Below are positions 1 to 5,565 of a stretch of 5,565 bases of DNA, in pieces. The notes under the pieces were generated by a model. It was not told the origin of the DNA. It ran no database searches and saw nothing but the letters and a program-made list of their open reading frames with translations. Origin of the DNA: Planctomycetota bacterium (GTDB lineage: Bacteria; Planctomycetota; Planctomycetia; Planctomycetales; Planctomycetaceae); contig JAJRTM010000238.1 of NCBI GenBank assembly GCA_024278285.1, positions 1 through 5,565 on the forward strand, in the 5' to 3' direction. Each line of letters opens with the position of its first letter. The stretch's first letter is position 1. The position numbers and the translations under genes are program-made.

Positions 1-2145
1 ATGGCTAACTGGAAACATTGGCAGATTGAACGAAATGAAGGCGGCATCGCGACGGTTTGGGTCGATGTCAAAGATCAATCGCAAAACACATTTTCTGCAG
101 CAGTCCTTACCGAACTTTCCGAAGTGCTTGATGAGTTGGAGCAATCCACTTCTGAAAAAGCGATCCTGTTTCGATCCCGCAAAGCGAACAGTTTTTTCGC
201 GGGGGCTGATGTCAAAGAATTTACGAGTATTGAAACGGCTGAGCAGGCGAGCGAAGTTTCTGCGCATGGTCAACAGATTTTTGCGAGAATTGAAGCGTTA
301 TCCCCGGTCACCGTTGCGATCATCCGCGGTGCCTGCATGGGAGGCGGTTTGGAATTTGCGTTGGCGTGCAATTATCGTCTCGCAACCAACGCAGCGGCGA
401 CACGGATCGGGTTACCCGAAACACAACTCGGCATTCTTCCTGCCTGGGGAGGGACACAGCGGCTGCCCAAAATTGTGGGACTGCTTCAGTCGATCGCGAT
501 GATTTTACAGGCACAGAAATTGAACGCAGACAAAGCGGCTCGCATCGGCTTGGTTGATCGCGTCTTGACGGATGAAGACCTGGAAGCTGGAATAGAAAAA
601 GCATCAGGTGAATTACTCACGAATGGTTCTCTGCGAAAACCAGCGGTGAAACGAACCTGGACGAAGTGGTTCATCGATCAAACAAAAATGGGCCGCTCGA
701 TGGCAATCGGTGCGACCGAGAAGAAAATTGCTTCGCAGATCAGTCAGTACCCTGCATTAGGAAAAGCATTGCAGGCGATTCGTCTTTCGTTTTTTGATCC
801 TGAAAAGGGTTATGAATTTGAACGCGAAGCACTCGGCGAATTGATGCTCTCTTCGACGTGCCAAAATCTGGTGGCTCTGTTTCTTAATCAGGAACGTGCC
901 CGTAACTTGAAAACATGGAAAGTCCCAGAAGCGATGCGCGAAACAACGCTGGAAACGATAGCCGTTTTGGGAGGCGGGACAATGGGAGCAGGCATCACAC
1001 AGGTCGCTGCAAAGCGCGGCTTGAAAGTGATCCTGAAAGAAATCAACGATGAATGCCTGAACGCGGCTCGTAATCGCATTCAAAAATCGATGGATAAATT
1101 GCTGGCCCGAAAACGGATGAGCGAAGCCGATGCTCGCAAGCAGATGGCGACGATTAATTTTACCACCACATGGGACGCCGTTTCGCAGGCAGAGGTTATT
1201 ATTGAAGCCGTCCCCGAAACGATGGAATTGAAGAAAACGGTTTTTCGTGAACTTTCAGAAAAATGTTCTGCTGAAACCGTCCTGGCGAGTAATACCTCTG
1301 CTTTGTCAGTCAGCGAAATTGCGACCGTTGTCGAAAATCCTGAGCGAATGGCCGGGCTGCACTTTTTTAATCCGGTACATAGCATGGATCTCATTGAAGT
1401 GGTGCAAGCGGAAAAAAGTTCGCCGGAAACAATGGGGAAACTCGTCATGCTGACCAGGCAGTTGGGGAAAACGCCAATTGTGGTGAAAGATTCTCCCGGA
1501 TTTGTCGTCAATCGGGTTCTGATGCCTTATCTGGACGAAGCCGTGCTGGCAGCCGTTGAAATGACAGCTCGCGGGCAAGATTTGAGCCAGATTGATCGCG
1601 AATTGAAAAACTTCGGCATGCCGATGGGACCGTTGGAATTGTACGATCAGATTGGCATCGATGTCGCAGCCCATGTTGCCGGTTCGATGGCTGTCGTTTT
1701 TGGTGACGATTCAATGACATCGAAAATTCTACAACGAATGACCGAACAGGGACGACTGGGACGGAAGTCGGAATCTGGTTTTTATAATTACAAAAAAGCA
1801 AAACGAGCCGGCCTGACCGACTTGAAACCGTTTCTCACGGATATCGAACTGGATTTGGCAGAAACACCAAAAACACCTTTGGATGAATTCATGACGCCGA
1901 TCCAGCAACGACTCATTCTGGCGATGGTCAACGAAGCGGGACGTTGTCTGGATGAGAAAGTAGTTCCAGAGGCATGGATGATCGACTTGGCGATGGTGTT
2001 TGGAACCGGCTTCGCCCCGTTTCTGGGTGGCCCGCTCAGTTATGCCAAACAGTTTTCGAAAGAAGATCTCCTGCAAACCCTCGAACAACTGGCAGAAGTT
2101 TACGGCAAGCGTTATCGCCCCGCAGAAGCGTTGAAAACTTTGTAA
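1..2145 (+). CDS. fadJ: Fatty acid oxidation complex alpha subunit (enoyl-CoA hydratase / 3-hydroxyacyl-CoA dehydrogenase), FadJ/FadB type
   Basis: This bifunctional beta-oxidation enzyme hydrates 2-enoyl-CoA and then oxidises L-3-hydroxyacyl-CoA with NAD+ in the cytoplasm, normally in a complex with a thiolase (FadI/FadA). At 714 residues it is full length for the family. Residues about 10-190 form the crotonase domain: the oxyanion-hole segment FFAGAD (65-70), GGGLE with catalytic Glu118, and LPETQLG with Glu140 match the two FadB glutamates. Residues about 318-500 form the NAD domain: GGGTMG (324-329) is the dinucleotide loop, and HFFNPVH gives catalytic His454 with its partner Glu466 twelve residues on. 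SPGFVVNR (498-505) and FGMPMGP (538-544) open the first C-terminal dehydrogenase domain, and a second follows at about 632-712. The ATG is the first base of the window, so its ribosome site cannot be seen, but the N-terminus fits the family. No thiolase gene is visible; it may lie upstream. FadJ and FadB cannot be separated from sequence alone. Confidence 0.95.
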   Translation: MANWKHWQIERNEGGIATVWVDVKDQSQNTFSAAVLTELSEVLDELEQSTSEKAILFRSRKANSFFAGADVKEFTSIETAEQASEVSAHGQQIFARIEALSPVTVAIIRGACMGGGLEFALACNYRLATNAAATRIGLPETQLGILPAWGGTQRLPKIVGLLQSIAMILQAQKLNADKAARIGLVDRVLTDEDLEAGIEKASGELLTNGSLRKPAVKRTWTKWFIDQTKMGRSMAIGATEKKIASQISQYPALGKALQAIRLSFFDPEKGYEFEREALGELMLSSTCQNLVALFLNQERARNLKTWKVPEAMRETTLETIAVLGGGTMGAGITQVAAKRGLKVILKEINDECLNAARNRIQKSMDKLLARKRMSEADARKQMATINFTTTWDAVSQAEVIIEAVPETMELKKTVFRELSEKCSAETVLASNTSALSVSEIATVVENPERMAGLHFFNPVHSMDLIEVVQAEKSSPETMGKLVMLTRQLGKTPIVVKDSPGFVVNRVLMPYLDEAVLAAVEMTARGQDLSQIDRELKNFGMPMGPLELYDQIGIDVAAHVAGSMAVVFGDDSMTSKILQRMTEQGRLGRKSESGFYNYKKAKRAGLTDLKPFLTDIELDLAETPKTPLDEFMTPIQQRLILAMVNEAGRCLDEKVVPEAWMIDLAMVFGTGFAPFLGGPLSYAKQFSKEDLLQTLEQLAEVYGKRYRPAEALKTL

Positions 2146-2212
2146 AATGGCGGCAAATTAAAGGAGTAAAAGGTGTTCGTAGACGGCTTCATAATCTTTA
2201 TTCGTAGGAAAT

Positions 2213-2229
2213 CACATTCTCGGCTTCTT
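2213..2229 (+). repeat. Head-only (17 bp) copy of the tandem-hairpin repeat
   Basis: CACATTCTCGGCTTCTT is identical to the first 17 bases of the element at 2423-2439 and differs by two bases from the head of the reverse copy (2333-2349). The similarity stops abruptly after the 17th base, and no hairpin follows. This shows that the head is a discrete module, or that this copy is truncated. It overlaps the left end of the outer inverted repeat by nine bases. Confidence 0.7.
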
Positions 2230-2293
2230 AGGATCGCTCGAACAATTACTGTCATCTTTTCAATATCTCGATTAAATCGTGTATTCATATCAA

Positions 2294-2349
2294 GGATGAC
2301 CCAGACGCAAAGCGTCTGGGTGGCGAAGCCACAAGAGGCCGGGAATGTG
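2294..2349 (-). repeat. 56-bp tandem-hairpin repeat element, reverse copy
   Basis: Read on the minus strand, the element starts with a 17-base head (2349-2333). A small hairpin follows, with stem TGGC/GCCA around a three-base loop (2331-2321). Next comes a large hairpin with a 10-bp perfect stem, plus-strand ACCCAGACGC (2299-2308) and GCGTCTGGGT (2312-2321), around a three-base loop; the two stems share or abut at one base. The element ends in CATCC. It aligns without gaps to 2423-2478 with 12 differences. It resembles bacterial REP-type extragenic palindromes in form, but no known REP family is claimed. Transcripts of the upstream plus-strand gene would fold here about 150 bases after the stop. 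Confidence 0.8.
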
Positions 2350-2422
2350 ATGTACTATTTTCAATCAACGGCCCACACCTGCGAGCCAAATAATAATTCG
2401 AGAGTTTTATTGTCAATCAGGC

Positions 2423-2478
2423 CACATTCTCGGCTTCTTGTTGCAGTGCAACTCAGACGCATCGCGTCTGAGCCATCC
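2423..2478 (+). repeat. 56-bp tandem-hairpin repeat element, forward copy
   Basis: The order is a 17-base head (2423-2439), a small hairpin TTGC/GCAA (2441-2444 with 2448-2451), a large hairpin CTCAGACGC/GCGTCTGAG (2452-2460 with 2464-2472) with a three-base loop, then CATCC. Compared with the reverse copy, the second pair of the small stem is T-A instead of G-C and the second pair of the large stem is T-A instead of C-G. Both sides of each pair changed together, while both loops differ freely. That pattern is direct evidence that the folded form is maintained in DNA or RNA. Confidence 0.8.
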
Positions 2479-2552
2479 AAATGGTTTGAATTTTTTAGTG
2501 ATTCAACACGAGATAGTTTCCCGTAAACCCGATAGTAATTGTTCGAGCGATA

Positions 2553-4421
2553 CTAAGCTGCCGCTGAGATGTCGGTGGTTGTTGAGCTAGCCGAATCATC
2601 CAGCGCGACGTACCGGTTAACGATACTCCATAGCGAATCTGCAATTTGAGCAGGTTCACCATTCAGTGTGGCGTTTAATTGCTGAACTTCGTTATTGATT
2701 TGCATCACGCTGGGGGCAAATCCGGAACCAAGGATGATTTTCTCGTGAATTTTTTCTGCACTTTGTTCGTGAGAATAGAACAACTCTTCGTACATTTTTT
2801 CGCCTGGTCGCAGGCCTGTGAATTGAATGTCGATATCCTCAGGATAGTTCAAGCCGGAAAGTGAAATCATATCTTTCGCTAAATCAACAATTTTGACTGG
2901 TTCACCCATTTCCAGGATGAGAACATTGCCGGATTCCCCAACAGCACCCGCTTGCAGGACCAGTTGAGAGGCTTCGGGGATTGTCATGAAGTAGCGCACC
3001 ATTTTTTCATCGGTAACGGTAATCGGACCTCCCATTTCAATTTGTTTCCGGAAAGTTGGTACCACACTGCCGACAGAATTCAGAACGTTTCCAAAGCGAA
3101 CAGTAATAAACTTTGTGGAAGATGATTGAGCCATCGCTTGCAGATATTTTTCTGCCATTAATTTTGTGGCTCCCATGACACTGGTCGGACGAACGGCTTT
3201 GTCTGTTGAAATCAGCACAAAACGTTCTACTTGATGACGGTGAGCCGCATCGACAAGTTGCTTCGTTCCCAAAATATTGTTTCGAATGGCAGCGTAAGGG
3301 TTGTCCTGCATCAACGGGACATGCTTATAAGCGGCTGCATGAAATACTATTTGCGGGGAATGTTTACTGAAAACGCCTTCCAACGCATCGGAATCGAGAA
3401 CGCTTGCGGTATTGTAGATAATTTTGGTTTCAGGGAATTTTTGTTTAATAAATTCTTGTTCCAATTGGAAGACACCGAATTCGGAGTGATCGTAAACGAT
3501 CAGTTTTGCAGGGCGAAAACTTAAAACTTGTCTACAAAGTTCGCTGCCGATGCTTCCTGCTCCGCCGGTAACGAGCACTGTTTTACCGCAGATCGATTCG
3601 CCAATTTCTTCCAGCCCCAGTTTTGTGGGAGGTCTGCGTAACAGATCATCAATATCAAGGTCTCTTACTGCGAGGCGGAATCGCCCTTTCACAATTTCAT
3701 CGACCGTTGGGATTTTATGAACTTCAACTTCAATTTGCTTGCAGTGTTGCAGTAGGTCTCGAACGACTCCCCCCGTGGTTGTTGTGGGAACAAGAATATG
3801 CTGAATCCCAGCCAATTTACTTTGTTCTTTGCATTCCTTAAAGGAGTAAACTTTTTGCCCACCAATTAAAGAGCGGCGTTTCTGAGGGCTGTTGTCGATA
3901 AATCCAACAACACGAAATCGTCCCAGTTGCCCGTTGCTGGCCATGAGCATTTTCCAGATGCCGATTGATGTTTCATCGGTGCCAAAAATCAATGCTGATT
4001 CTGCAGGTTGTTGCAACTTATCTCTATTCCATTTTTTCCAGATAATTCGACAACCGACGCGGAAAGAAGAAATGAGCATCATACTCAGCAGTGTATCGAT
4101 CAGAATGACCGAACGTGGAATAATAAATGCCTGATCTGAATAGAGGTAATACGAACTCATCAAAATGACGGCACTGGCACCGCAACTTGTGGCGGTCACC
4201 AATATGTCTGCGATGGTGGCATGCCGGAAGGCATGGTTCCATTCGCGTGTAAGAATACAGACAACAAACTTCACACTCAGAACAAACGGCAGCGCAGCTA
4301 TGAACCAATTGAGGCCAGTATTGCCGAGATTAAAATCAAATCGCAGGCAAAACGCCAGGAAAAGCGATGCCGTCAACATCAGCGAGTAGATCGGAAGTAT
4401 TAAAGCAAGGCGATGCTGCAT
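2553..4421 (-). CDS. capD: CapD/PglF/WbpM-type nucleotide-sugar 4,6-dehydratase, membrane-anchored polysaccharide biosynthesis protein
   Basis: The 622-residue length is normal for the long, membrane-bound members of the FlaA1/PglF/WbpM/CapD family, most of which convert UDP-GlcNAc to the 4-keto-6-deoxy sugar for surface polysaccharide or glycoprotein glycans. Four hydrophobic helices are visible at about residues 8-27, 38-56, 71-93 and 100-121. A first Rossmann-like domain follows (about 141-247), then the catalytic short-chain dehydrogenase-like domain (about 280-560). This has the NAD loop TGGAGSIG (285-292), HAAAYKHVP (361-369), STDKA (405-409) with Thr406, Asp407 and Lys408, and MGATK (416-420), where Met replaces the usual SDR tyrosine, as is characteristic of this family. 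The [10 protein letters not shown] segment (538-547) is also typical. The ATG at 4421 is preceded by GGAG eight bases upstream. The first glycine-rich loop is degenerate ([10 protein letters not shown]), and the tail after about 608 is Ser/Thr/Ala rich. The exact substrate is inferred, not seen. Confidence 0.92.
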   Translation of the reverse strand: MQHRLALILPIYSLMLTASLFLAFCLRFDFNLGNTGLNWFIAALPFVLSVKFVVCILTREWNHAFRHATIADILVTATSCGASAVILMSSYYLYSDQAFIIPRSVILIDTLLSMMLISSFRVGCRIIWKKWNRDKLQQPAESALIFGTDETSIGIWKMLMASNGQLGRFRVVGFIDNSPQKRRSLIGGQKVYSFKECKEQSKLAGIQHILVPTTTTGGVVRDLLQHCKQIEVEVHKIPTVDEIVKGRFRLAVRDLDIDDLLRRPPTKLGLEEIGESICGKTVLVTGGAGSIGSELCRQVLSFRPAKLIVYDHSEFGVFQLEQEFIKQKFPETKIIYNTASVLDSDALEGVFSKHSPQIVFHAAAYKHVPLMQDNPYAAIRNNILGTKQLVDAAHRHQVERFVLISTDKAVRPTSVMGATKLMAEKYLQAMAQSSSTKFITVRFGNVLNSVGSVVPTFRKQIEMGGPITVTDEKMVRYFMTIPEASQLVLQAGAVGESGNVLILEMGEPVKIVDLAKDMISLSGLNYPEDIDIQFTGLRPGEKMYEELFYSHEQSAEKIHEKIILGSGFAPSVMQINNEVQQLNATLNGEPAQIADSLWSIVNRYVALDDSASSTTTDISAAA

Positions 4422-4429
4422 CCAGCAAT

Positions 4430-4433
4430 CTCC
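4430..4433 (-). promoter_or_regulatory. Shine-Dalgarno site of the dehydratase gene
   Basis: On the minus strand GGAG lies eight bases before the ATG at 4421-4419. It supports that start, and the first residues (hydrophobic after a short basic start) fit the membrane-anchored family. Confidence 0.65.
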
Positions 4434-4645
4434 AATAACATAAAAGTGTCGTGCTGAGGGACCAGATTGTTAAACCTGGCAAAGTGGAAGTCACGTTGAA
4501 GTGAAGAATGATTTGAATCGGATGATTCGATAAACAATCACGCCGAGGCCGTTGACGCAATTGAAACACGTTTTAACTTCGATCAGGCATTAACGTCCAG
4601 ACCTGTTTATTCGCCGTTAAAATGAGTAGTTTAGCGTACCCAATG

Positions 4646-4680
4646 CACAAAGCATTTCGCGTGGCGAGAAATGCTTTGTG
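4646..4680 (-). terminator. Strong hairpin after the YfhO-like gene, probable transcript end or mRNA-stabilising structure
   Basis: CACAAAGCATTTC (4646-4658) pairs perfectly with GAAATGCTTTGTG (4668-4680), a 13-bp stem with a nine-base loop. It begins 23 bases after the stop codon of the minus-strand gene, where a terminator is expected. There is no T-run on the minus strand just beyond it, so it is not a classical intrinsic terminator. It may be a factor-assisted terminator, a 3'-end protector or a dispersed repeat. Confidence 0.5.
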
Positions 4681-4684
4681 TGTC

Positions 4685-4700
4685 GCAACCTCAGTGTTGC
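4685..4700. repeat. Small hairpin next to the 13-bp-stem hairpin
   Basis: GCAAC (4685-4689) pairs with GTTGC (4696-4700) around a six-base loop, four bases from the larger hairpin. Read on the minus strand, the order small hairpin then large hairpin is the same as in the 56-bp repeats at 2294-2349 and 2423-2478, though the bases are not clearly alignable. A shared family is possible but unproven. Confidence 0.45.
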
Positions 4701-4703
4701 AAA

Positions 4704-5565
4704 CTAATTACAGCGATTTATCTTGAGAAAAAGAAGCACGCCAGCAAATAGCCAGATTGTAGAAGTTGCAATCGAAATCCATTTTCCCAGGCCAAAACTG
4801 CGTGGATGATACTCCCATCGCAGAACATGCTCCCCTCGTGGAATGGAAACCGCACGAAACATGCCCGCGTATCTTTCCGATTCAACCTGTTGATCATCCA
4901 GATAAGCGATCCAGTCGTCATCGTACAAATCTCGTAGCACCAGCTTGGCGTTTGAGGGAGCTTCTACATCAAGCGAAAGTTGATTCGCAGCATACTGCTT
5001 CCAATGAATTTTACCTTCGTTTGAATTCGCAGTCTCTTCAAATACCCACTCGGCTCGGGCGTGGCTATTTTCTACGACCGAAAGAAAAAGAGGCTCCTGT
5101 CTTCCCCAGGCTCTATTGATGAATTCGTCAAATCCTTGCCAGACTAATTTCACATTCAGATCTTCAGGAGCAGGAGGGTGAAAACTGAGAATGTGCGTCA
5201 CCGCAGCCCCGCGTAACCATTTTAATTGAGCGGGAGTGAATTGGAGTATTTTAGATTCTTGTTGCTCCCCTTCCGTTTTTTCCTCTTCCTTTTTTTTCGC
5301 AGAAGGATACATCAGCGCTGGTTCAAAATATTCAACCGGGCCGATGCCTAAATAGACCGGGTTCGATGTAGCTGTCACGCCGACTGTGGTAACTAAATTA
5401 GGGCCCGGTGCAAAAACCCGTGTCGGTGCAGGATGATTGAGCATAATCGCACGAACTTCGCTTTTTTCCCGTAAACGAATGGGCGTTTCTGCAACCATAA
5501 ACGCATAGGTAACACGCTGGCTGACCCAGGAAAAGTCGAGAACCGTAATGATGACAACAAGAGTG
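4704..5565 (-). CDS. YfhO-like membrane protein, C-terminal part (5' end beyond the window)
   Basis: The reading frame is open to the right edge, so 286 C-terminal residues are seen and the true start lies outside. An ATG at 5498 is internal: codons upstream of it continue a hydrophobic helix (TLVVIITVLDFSW). The visible part then has a long extracytoplasmic domain and a last membrane helix (about residues 240-259 counted from that ATG) with a short basic end. Segments LVLRDLYDDDWIAYLD (186-201) and FRAVSIPRGEHVLRWEYHP (214-232), followed by the final helix, match the C-terminal pattern of YfhO-type proteins, which are predicted GT-C fold glycosyltransferases acting on lipid-linked sugars or cell-wall polymers. 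LKWLRGAAVTHIL (92-104) resembles the family's 'LgVrYv' stretch. A run rich in Lys and Glu (68-83) is an unusual insert. The downstream dehydratase gene on the same strand fits a surface-glycan role; the actual substrate is unknown. Confidence 0.75.
   Translation of the reverse strand, partial: TLVVIITVLDFSWVSQRVTYAFMVAETPIRLREKSEVRAIMLNHPAPTRVFAPGPNLVTTVGVTATSNPVYLGIGPVEYFEPALMYPSAKKKEEEKTEGEQQESKILQFTPAQLKWLRGAAVTHILSFHPPAPEDLNVKLVWQGFDEFINRAWGRQEPLFLSVVENSHARAEWVFEETANSNEGKIHWKQYAANQLSLDVEAPSNAKLVLRDLYDDDWIAYLDDQQVESERYAGMFRAVSIPRGEHVLRWEYHPRSFGLGKWISIATSTIWLFAGVLLFLKINRCN

Larger units (their letters stand above)
2146..2552. other. Non-coding convergent intergenic region filled with inverted repeats
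   Basis: This 407-bp gap lies between two genes that converge, so no promoter for either is expected here. Nearly all of it from 2213 onward is repeat material: a 17-bp head copy, two 56-bp tandem-hairpin elements in opposite orientation, and an outer inverted repeat enclosing them. The strong short hairpins lie in the path of transcripts from both sides, so they could end or stabilise both mRNAs; neither is followed by a clear T-run, so an intrinsic terminator is not demonstrated. The central 73 bp (2350-2422) are AT-rich and contain two similar TCAATCA words at 2361 and 2413. I see no tRNA, rRNA or recognised RNA family. Confidence 0.8.
2221..2563. repeat. Large imperfect inverted repeat with nested hairpin elements
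   Basis: The left arm 2221-2253 is the reverse complement of 2531-2563 at 29 of 33 positions, with an uninterrupted 18-base core ATCGCTCGAACAATTACT at 2233-2250 (complement at 2534-2551). Inside lie the two inverted 56-bp elements 2294-2349 and 2423-2478, and between core and element both arms share weaker similarity, including a GAGATA word. The whole is therefore two diverged copies of a 130-140 bp unit facing each other around a 73-bp centre. It contains no transposase and looks like a MITE-like or palindromic repeat; I could not identify a target-site duplication. Its right end enters the last codons of the minus-strand gene. Confidence 0.75.
4422..4703. other. Intergenic region between two minus-strand genes; likely promoter region of the dehydratase gene
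   Basis: No convincing coding sequence lies in these 282 bp. The part near 4640-4700 holds two hairpins that follow the upstream gene. The rest should contain the promoter of the dehydratase gene if it is transcribed on its own, but I find no strong -35/-10 pair. Two short inverted repeats are visible: GAATC-GGAT-GATTC at 4515-4528, and TTAACG (4590-4595) with CGTTAA (4615-4620). Either could be an operator or chance; nothing in the window names a regulator. Confidence 0.5.

Noticed and set aside
1080..1511. 143-codon minus-strand frame inside fadJ
   Set aside because: It lies wholly opposite a highly conserved enzyme with clear catalytic motifs and has no recognisable product; it is a shadow frame.
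2213..2478. CRISPR array
   Set aside because: The repeated units are in mixed orientation, irregularly spaced, diverged and internally hairpin-forming, without regular spacers; no cas gene is present.
2173..2526. 117-codon GTG-start open frame downstream of fadJ as a real gene
   Set aside because: Most of it is translated repeat DNA, including both hairpin elements, and the product shows no domain, signal or family pattern. Kept only as a low-interest finding.
4336..4569. 77-codon minus-strand frame overlapping the dehydratase start
   Set aside because: It overlaps the N-terminal membrane helices in another frame, has no recognisable product and would cover the well-supported ribosome site.
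4766..5119. 117-codon plus-strand frame opposite the YfhO-like gene
   Set aside because: The minus-strand frame has family-specific motifs and a terminal membrane helix; the plus-strand product resembles nothing and is a shadow.
5496..5498. ATG at 5498 as the true start of the YfhO-like gene
   Set aside because: The frame stays open upstream to the window edge and encodes a hydrophobic helix typical of the family, so this methionine is internal.

Overview
The window holds two complete genes, one gene cut by the right edge, and two non-coding stretches rich in hairpins. Base composition is moderate. The combination of a long FadJ-type beta-oxidation protein, a membrane-anchored CapD/PglF-type nucleotide-sugar dehydratase and a YfhO-like membrane protein, separated by hairpin repeats, is what I would expect of a Planctomycetota bacterium (Gimesia or Rubinisphaera-like). 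That taxonomic guess is inference from gene content and style. No marker gene is present to prove it.

Layout: 1-2145 (+) encodes a 714-residue fatty-acid oxidation complex alpha subunit (enoyl-CoA hydratase plus 3-hydroxyacyl-CoA dehydrogenase). It converges on 2553-4421 (-), a 622-residue polysaccharide-biosynthesis dehydratase with four N-terminal membrane helices and two Rossmann domains. The 407 bp between the two stop codons carry no convincing gene. They hold a large imperfect inverted repeat (about 2221-2563) whose arms each contain a 56-bp element made of a small hairpin followed directly by a larger one. The two 56-bp copies match at 44 of 56 positions. In each stem a base pair has changed on both sides, so pairing is kept. 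A 17-bp head of the same element sits alone at the left end (2213-2229), and the right end of the structure overlaps the dehydratase stop codon.

Upstream of the dehydratase, 4422-4703 is non-coding and ends with a perfect 13-bp-stem hairpin and a smaller hairpin, just past the stop codon of the third gene. That gene (4704 to the right edge, minus strand) is the C-terminal 286 residues of a YfhO-like membrane protein, a predicted GT-C type glycosyltransferase or polymer-modifying protein.

The two minus-strand genes plausibly both serve cell-surface glycan synthesis: the dehydratase would start the pathway to a 6-deoxy or amino-deoxy sugar, and the YfhO-like protein may transfer sugars at the membrane. 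The 282-bp gap and intervening hairpins suggest separate transcripts. The fatty-acid oxidation gene is functionally unrelated and is only a convergent neighbour. The most interesting item is the covarying hairpin repeat and the nested palindrome built from it.
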